Source: Erysipelotrichaceae bacterium (GTDB lineage: Bacteria; Bacillota_I; Bacilli_A; Erysipelotrichales; Erysipelotrichaceae). From it: a stretch of DNA of 64,000 nucleotides. A model generated the notes under the pieces. That model was not told where the DNA came from. It ran no database searches and saw nothing but the letters and a program-made list of their open reading frames with translations. The stretch is from contig JALEZD010000023.1 in assembly GCA_022772735.1 (NCBI GenBank), positions 170,731-234,730 of the forward strand, in the 5' to 3' direction. This document shows, one piece after another, positions 62,816-64,000 of this stretch. The translations under genes were made by a program, and so were the position numbers. The stretch's first letter is position 1, and each line of letters opens with the position of its first letter.

Positions 62816-62833
62816 TTTTAGGAGGTATCTTAT

Positions 62834-63178
62834 ATGGATATAAAAGATGAAGTAAGTTATAACGATTTTTCTAAATTGGATATAAGGGTAGGTACTATAT
62901 TAGAATGTATAAAACATCCAAATGCAGACAATTTACTTGTTTTTAAAGTTGATTTTTCAAATTTTCAAAGACAAATAATTAGCAGTATTTCTAAATATTA
63001 TACAAACCCTGATGAATTAGTTGGAAAACAAGTTGTTGCAATTTTAAATTTCAAGCCAATGAAACTTAGAGGCTTAGAATCTTATGGTATGCTTTTATCT
63101 GCAGAAAATGAAGAAGATACTATGTTATCATTATTAACTACATTAGATAAAGTTGATAATGGATTAATGGCTAAATAA
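62834..63178 (+). CDS. tRNA-binding domain protein (MetRS C-terminal type)
   Basis: This 114-residue OB-fold protein reads FSKLDIRVGTILECIKHPNA, DNLLVFKVDFSN, FQRQIISSISKYYTNPDELV and NFKPMKLRGLESYGMLLSAE, the tRNA-binding module of the MetRS C-terminus, YgjH and CsaA. Standing alone it may act in trans on MetRS or as a CsaA-like factor. TAGGAGGT precedes the ATG. The GNAT gene follows 1 base later. Confidence 0.85.
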   Translation: MDIKDEVSYNDFSKLDIRVGTILECIKHPNADNLLVFKVDFSNFQRQIISSISKYYTNPDELVGKQVVAILNFKPMKLRGLESYGMLLSAENEEDTMLSLLTTLDKVDNGLMAK

Positions 63179-63179
63179 T

Positions 63180-63719
63180 ATGATATTCGAAACTGAAAGA
63201 TTAATTTTAAGACCATGGGAAAATGAAGATGCATTTGAACTTTATAGACACGCAAAAAACCCAAATGTTGCATTAATATGTGGTTGGAAACCTCACTTAG
63301 ATGTTGATAATAGTTTATTTGTAATTAAAAATTTTTTATCCAATGATAATACTTTTGCAATTGTTTTAAAAGAAACAAAAAAACCAATAGGAAGTATAGG
63401 ATTATTCAATCCAAATGATGAATTAGTTGGTGAAAATGAAATTGAAATTGGGTATTGGATTGGTGAAGAATATTGGGGTAATGGTTTTGTACCTGAAGCT
63501 GTAAATGAATTGCTTAAGTATTGTTTTGAAGAGCTAGGTTATCAAAAAGTATGGGCTGGTTATTTTGAAGGTAACTTAAAATCAAAAAGGGTTGTTGAAA
63601 AATGTAGATTTGAATATTTTTGTACAGATAATAATTTTGAATGTAAACAACTTGGTGAAACAAAAAAATTACATAGATATATAATCAATAAGAGTTCATG
63701 GTTAATTAATAAGTATTAA
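63180..63719 (+). CDS. GNAT acetyltransferase (RimJ/RimL type)
   Basis: This 179-residue protein begins IFETERLILRPWENEDAFEL, with IGSIGLFNPN, EIGYWIGEEYWGNGFVPEA and GNLKSKRVVEKCRFEYF, the acetyl-CoA-binding GNAT core of the RimJ/RimL subgroup. It acetylates a small molecule or protein N-terminus; substrate unknown. It sits 1 base after the tRNA-binding gene. Confidence 0.9.
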   Translation: MIFETERLILRPWENEDAFELYRHAKNPNVALICGWKPHLDVDNSLFVIKNFLSNDNTFAIVLKETKKPIGSIGLFNPNDELVGENEIEIGYWIGEEYWGNGFVPEAVNELLKYCFEELGYQKVWAGYFEGNLKSKRVVEKCRFEYFCTDNNFECKQLGETKKLHRYIINKSSWLINKY

Positions 63720-63729
63720 TAAAATATTT

Positions 63730-63759
63730 ATTAATTATAAAGTTTAATTTATAATTAAT
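63730..63759 (+). repeat. AT-only inverted repeat
   Basis: ATTAATTATAAA (63730-63741) is a perfect inverted repeat of 63748-63759 across GTTTAA, 11 bases after the GNAT stop. It is AT-only and weak as an RNA hairpin. Confidence 0.5.
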
Positions 63760-63766
63760 CTTTGAT

Positions 63767-63831
63767 AAAGAATTAAAAAAACATTTAAAAGCTGGTTTTG
63801 TTAAAGATGTTTTATTTAATTCTTTTTTCAT
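63767..63831 (+). terminator. Long hairpin terminator after the GNAT gene
   Basis: AAAGAATTAAA (63767-63777) pairs with 63815-63825, and AAAACAT (63778-63784) with ATGTTTT (63807-63813), giving an 18-bp stem with one bulge, followed by T-rich sequence. Confidence 0.6.
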
Positions 63832-63864
63832 TTGAAAACTAAAAAAAGGATTTTATTTTAAAAA

Positions 63865-64000
63865 TATATCCACCAACTTCTGTGTTTGTGGACAGTCTAC
63901 TTCAAATAGTGTGGATGTTAATCCACACTAAAATGATGGAGTTGTATACTACCTTCTTATACAATTTATGTGATGTAATCCATATTTTGTTAAGGAGGTT
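63865..64000 (+). promoter_or_regulatory. Unassigned structured leader, truncated by window end
   Basis: TAGTGTGGAT (63907-63916) pairs perfectly with 63921-63930 around GTTA. CAACT (63874-63878) can pair with AGTTG (63940-63944), closing a larger domain. The window ends with TAAGGAGGTT, a ribosome binding site for a gene just beyond. It looks like a cis-acting leader, perhaps of a ribosomal or tRNA-related gene, but I do not recognise its class. Confidence 0.5.

Overview
The window is very AT-rich DNA from a walled, low-GC Firmicute of the Bacilli type, probably a gut lineage near Erysipelotrichales or RF39 (placement is inference). TGA is used as a stop and TGG as tryptophan, so the code is standard. 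Cell-wall genes (murC, a murJ-type flippase, a class A PBP) rule out a wall-less Mollicute. Many gene neighbourhoods match Bacillus subtilis: scpA-scpB; murC-ytxG-ytxH-ccpA-tyrS; a murJ-type flippase followed by an RsuA-type pseudouridine synthase; ispH-cshB-nfo-ispG; rpmG-MBL hydrolase-comG-efp; cmk-der-gpsA; infC-rpmI-rplT.

Layout. 1-9032 is a Tad/Flp pilus locus: four tandem flp pilin genes (the first cut by the window edge), three TadE/TadG-like minor pilins, cpaB, cpaE/tadZ, cpaF/tadA, tadB, tadC, then DUF192 and DivIVA-like coiled-coil genes. 9094-11896 holds a short pyrophosphatase-like gene, scpAB and two lipoproteins. 11968-17099 is purine synthesis (purC, purB, and purA on the minus strand) with a lectin-fold protein and an AraC-type regulator. 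17210-26489 covers envelope genes, murC, ytxGH, ccpA with a cre-like site upstream, a T-box before tyrS, a flippase and a pseudouridine synthase. 26482-31716 is isoprenoid synthesis (ispH, ispG), an RNA helicase, endonuclease IV, L33 and an MBL hydrolase. 31784-35243 is a complete seven-gene comG operon for the DNA-uptake pseudopilus. 35297-44008 has efp, an FMN riboswitch with ribU, cmk-der-gpsA and a PBP1A. 44107-53204 has dnaE, a two-component system, trmN6 and an exported GH2 beta-galactosidase. 53246-57532 has tRNA-Arg(TCT), a DUF4349 lipoprotein, the L20 leader with infC-rpmI-rplT, a MarR regulator and gltX. 57637-63719 has rdgB, trmL, a PadR/DUF4097 module, ridA, a divergent comK, a YitT transporter, a tRNA-binding protein and a GNAT acetyltransferase. 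The last 280 bases hold hairpins and an unassigned leader ending in a ribosome binding site.

How it fits together. Two type IV filament systems (Tad and Com) are encoded within about 30 kb, and the competence master regulator ComK lies in the same window, so the organism probably makes surface pili and is, or was, naturally transformable. No prepilin peptidase is present in the window, so both systems must use an enzyme encoded elsewhere. Regulation is read mainly from RNA (T-box, FMN riboswitch, L20 leader) plus two candidate operators, one cre-like before ytxG-ytxH-ccpA and one palindrome before padR. I see no prophage, insertion sequence or CRISPR array.
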